Assembly: GCA_041743085.1 (NCBI GenBank)
Contig: JBGTNL010000108.1
Coordinates: forward strand, 133,959-197,958
DNA from: JAFMPW01 sp041743085
GTDB lineage: Bacteria; Bacteroidota; Bacteroidia; Flavobacteriales; Flavobacteriaceae
Direction of reading: 5' to 3'
DNA length: 64,000 nucleotides
In this document: in pieces, positions 62,901 through 64,000 of the stretch
How the letters are laid out: every line of letters begins with the position of its first letter
Numbering within the stretch: position 1 is the stretch's first letter
Notes under the pieces: model-generated
Told to the model about the DNA's origin: nothing
Databases searched by the model: none
The model's input: only the letters and a program-made list of their open reading frames with translations
Program-made: the position numbers and the translations under genes

Positions 62901-64000
62901 TCCTGATACCCGGCGATTACACCTTTGTGGTGGTGGACAGAAACAACTGTTTTGCCATTTCTAACACGGTTACAATTGTACTGGTCCCTTCTATAGAATA
63001 CGACCCTTCCACGGTAATTGATGAAACATGTTTTGGGGCTGCGAACGGTTCAATTTCCTTTAATATCACAAATGCTAACGGTTATCAGTTAACATTCTTC
63101 CTAGTCGATGAAAACGGGGTGGAAATTGCGAGTAATTCCTCCGGTGTTTTCACCGGCTTAGTGCAGGGCGATTATACTGTCAGGCTAAATCAAAGGAAGG
63201 GCGGAGCTAGTTGTGATTTCTTCGAAAACTATACTATTTCGGGACCTACGAATGGTCTGGCGGGAACGGCCGCTTTGATACAGGACTATACCTGTACCCT
63301 ACCTGGCGTCATTGAAGCCCAAAATGTTACGGGAGGAACGGCTCCCTATGAATACAGCATTAATGGCGTAAACTTTGTGAGCGGGGCAGGGGCAGAGACA
63401 TTTTCCAACCTTACAGATGGCGCCTACACTATTAGTATCAGAGATGCGAATGGTTGTGTTCTTATGACCCCCTCGGTTACCATAGACCCCCTCAATGAGC
63501 CCAGCGATCTTACCTTTACGGCTACGGCCCCTAATTGTCCGTCACAGACCTCGGATGTTGCGGTTATCGTCGTGGATGGCAATGCTCCCTTTGTTTTTGA
63601 GATTACTGCCCCTTCGGCAATTTCGGCCAGTTCAACCTCTGGAAATACGGCTGATTTTAATGGCCTGCCCCCAAATACTTATACTTTCAGGGTAACCGAT
63701 AGCAACGGCTGTTCCTACGACGAGAGCTTTACCATCTCGCCGGTCAGCCCCATACAGCTGGCGGGCGCCCCGGCCAATAACGTTTCCTGTGCTGGGGGCG
63801 CGGACGGCGCCGTGGATTTCTCCGTCAGCGGTTTTGCCACTACCTACCGGTATACCATTAATGGCGGTGGGGCCGTTACCGCACAGGCCGCCGCAACCAT
63901 CAACCTTACGGGACTTGCCGCGGGGGACTACACCATCGTGGTAACCGATGAAACGACAAACTGTACCGATACAGATACCATAACGGTCGGCCAGCCCGCT
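59951..64000 (+). CDS. Giant SprB-repeat type surface adhesin (partial, 3' end outside window)
   Basis: The first 1350 codons of a very large secreted protein, open to the window end. ATG follows the PorP/SprF stop directly and begins a signal peptide (KKILFACVVLFSYIGISQ). An N-terminal beta domain of about 330 residues leads to a DUF11-type repeat near 380-480 (VNLGQLLDYVLTFQNFGND, IRDVLPANVTFIPSA), then a cysteine-containing region, then SprB-type repeats of about 85 residues with GGTAPYEYSINGVNF, SNLTDGAYTISIRDANGC and FNGLPPNTYTFRVTDSNGCS. Relatives carry cells over surfaces or bind glycans and end in a type IX secretion C-terminal domain, which is expected beyond the window. Confidence 0.88.
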   Translation, partial: MKLTYTKKILFACVVLFSYIGISQEFNTFDIRYQTNIKGDLTFIANNTVNRDGGSGNTEPEDPYNSTGNSSQYNDFLNQQYIDIDNDATTFSSSLANFTFPDASCNLIRYAGLYWSATYPSEQAGQAIGTNRQSDFNQVKFRVPGGAYVDVVADEIIFDGFTSTDNSVRENSPYACYADVTSLITPLANPEGDYTIANVRSVVGSLSPGGGASAGWTLVIVYENPSATGKLITTFDGFARVRSANPTVDINYSGFNTIPAGPVRANIGVAALEGDNRITGDRLRIRAASNPTFTVLSNGANPSNNFFNSNISLNGTVTTNRTPGSINTLGYDTDIFLLNNPLNSVIPNSETSATMRFTSNGDQYYPFFNSFNVEIIEPNIVVEKTVEDIAGNDITGQGVNLGQLLDYVLTFQNFGNDDATNYTIRDVLPANVTFIPSALVMPPGASYVYDPVGHEITFTIPSNLVEDGDPPSTIRLRVRVAENCFDFVDACTDLIQNLAYSTYQGVINNNQITDDPSVTDFDNCGFVTPGATNFLLDDLEDCDFSRTVQLCGDDVLLDAGDNFDSYVWYKDENLDGQIDAGDTLIDDGDPDNDPTTQLVTEVGIYIVDKLVADPCKGFQEIITVELFGATQSNPIVDLINDTSNTVEGEVVTCPNDGELLPKIFLCGLNDTELVQINIPDAQSIVWQQLDEGSCAVSPDDCANKNNGCTWDNVASGNNFLAADAGQYRLIINYQNGCFSRFYFNIFKNPLNPQYNSTDLICATPGNITVTNMPANYEYQLLDATNGSILVPFSANNGPSFTIASNGAYTVEMRQQGVVDGCIFRLEDIGILTRNFQVNVVPSNEDCNGLGSIAISVLNVEPQYYYEISQGGTTVDTFGPSTDNNYTFQNLNSGNYDVLATTDDGCTYTEQVTIADESDLELEARISQHISCKEGNILMDSSGGKTPHTYAIWSFVDEGGATVTSYPTPNDIPSSEFQTSQIFDILIPGDYTFVVVDRNNCFAISNTVTIVLVPSIEYDPSTVIDETCFGAANGSISFNITNANGYQLTFFLVDENGVEIASNSSGVFTGLVQGDYTVRLNQRKGGASCDFFENYTISGPTNGLAGTAALIQDYTCTLPGVIEAQNVTGGTAPYEYSINGVNFVSGAGAETFSNLTDGAYTISIRDANGCVLMTPSVTIDPLNEPSDLTFTATAPNCPSQTSDVAVIVVDGNAPFVFEITAPSAISASSTSGNTADFNGLPPNTYTFRVTDSNGCSYDESFTISPVSPIQLAGAPANNVSCAGGADGAVDFSVSGFATTYRYTINGGGAVTAQAAATINLTGLAAGDYTIVVTDETTNCTDTDTITVGQPA

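Overview
The window is a chromosomal segment of a member of the Bacteroidota, almost certainly family Flavobacteriaceae. The evidence is the gene families (PorP/SprF protein, gliding-type C-terminal domain adhesins, DUF4175, DUF4837, DUF6909, DUF6747, bacterial GH3, YtxH/holin-like/DUF6327 trio), several TAnnTTTG promoter -7 elements typical of Bacteroidota, and weak Shine-Dalgarno sites. The genus cannot be fixed from sequence alone.

Bases 1-26566 are a surface polysaccharide locus, nearly all on the minus strand and tightly packed. In transcription order it holds a nucleosidase-like DUF6909 protein, a Wzz-like chain-length protein, RmlB-A-C-D for dTDP-L-rhamnose, WbpD, a deleted WbpE, WbpB, the flippase Wzx, HisH, HisF and WbpG (amidotransferase trio for an acetamidino sugar), an O-antigen ligase-like and a polymerase-like membrane protein, a GT4 enzyme, a CapK-like adenylate-forming enzyme, a WecB/WbpI-type epimerase, a second GT4 enzyme and a WecA-like glycosyl-1-phosphate transferase cut by the window edge. 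The aminotransferase WbpE carries an in-frame internal deletion that removes its PLP lysine. A five-gene plus-strand cassette (3241-9202) interrupts the locus: DUF4956 membrane protein, CotH-like kinase with a beta-helix, VTC-type polyphosphate polymerase, lipoprotein inorganic pyrophosphatase and lipoprotein metallophosphoesterase. It looks like an envelope phosphate/polyphosphate module and is the best candidate here for an undescribed system.

Bases 26567-55260 are mostly conserved genes: an ILEI/PANDER-GDPD fusion, GH3 enzyme, M23 peptidase, TatA, an OmpA-family protein with a SPOR-like domain, DUF4837, a LysM lytic transglycosylase, Pgk, HolB, a DoxX-like protein, OmpH, a methyltransferase, MnmG, YbeY, DUF4175, GltX, an SPFH protein, the DUF6327/holin-like/YtxH trio and GlnS. 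Two parS-like palindromes flank mnmG. The intergenic spaces hold small non-autonomous repeats: two diverged copies of a ~199-bp element, two elements with GGGCAnCTCTAA ends, and a run of REP-like hairpins. Two broken copies of a small DUF6747-type gene lie between the OmpA gene and the DUF4837 gene.

Bases 55598-64000 are a cell-surface operon: a secreted Ig-like protein with a gliding-type C-terminal domain, a PorP/SprF outer-membrane protein with two SPOR-like repeats, and the first 1350 codons of a giant SprB-repeat adhesin that runs off the window. The SPOR-like module is shared with the OmpA-family protein 26 kb upstream, which links the two loci. No rRNA, tRNA, CRISPR array, prophage or intact transposase gene was seen.
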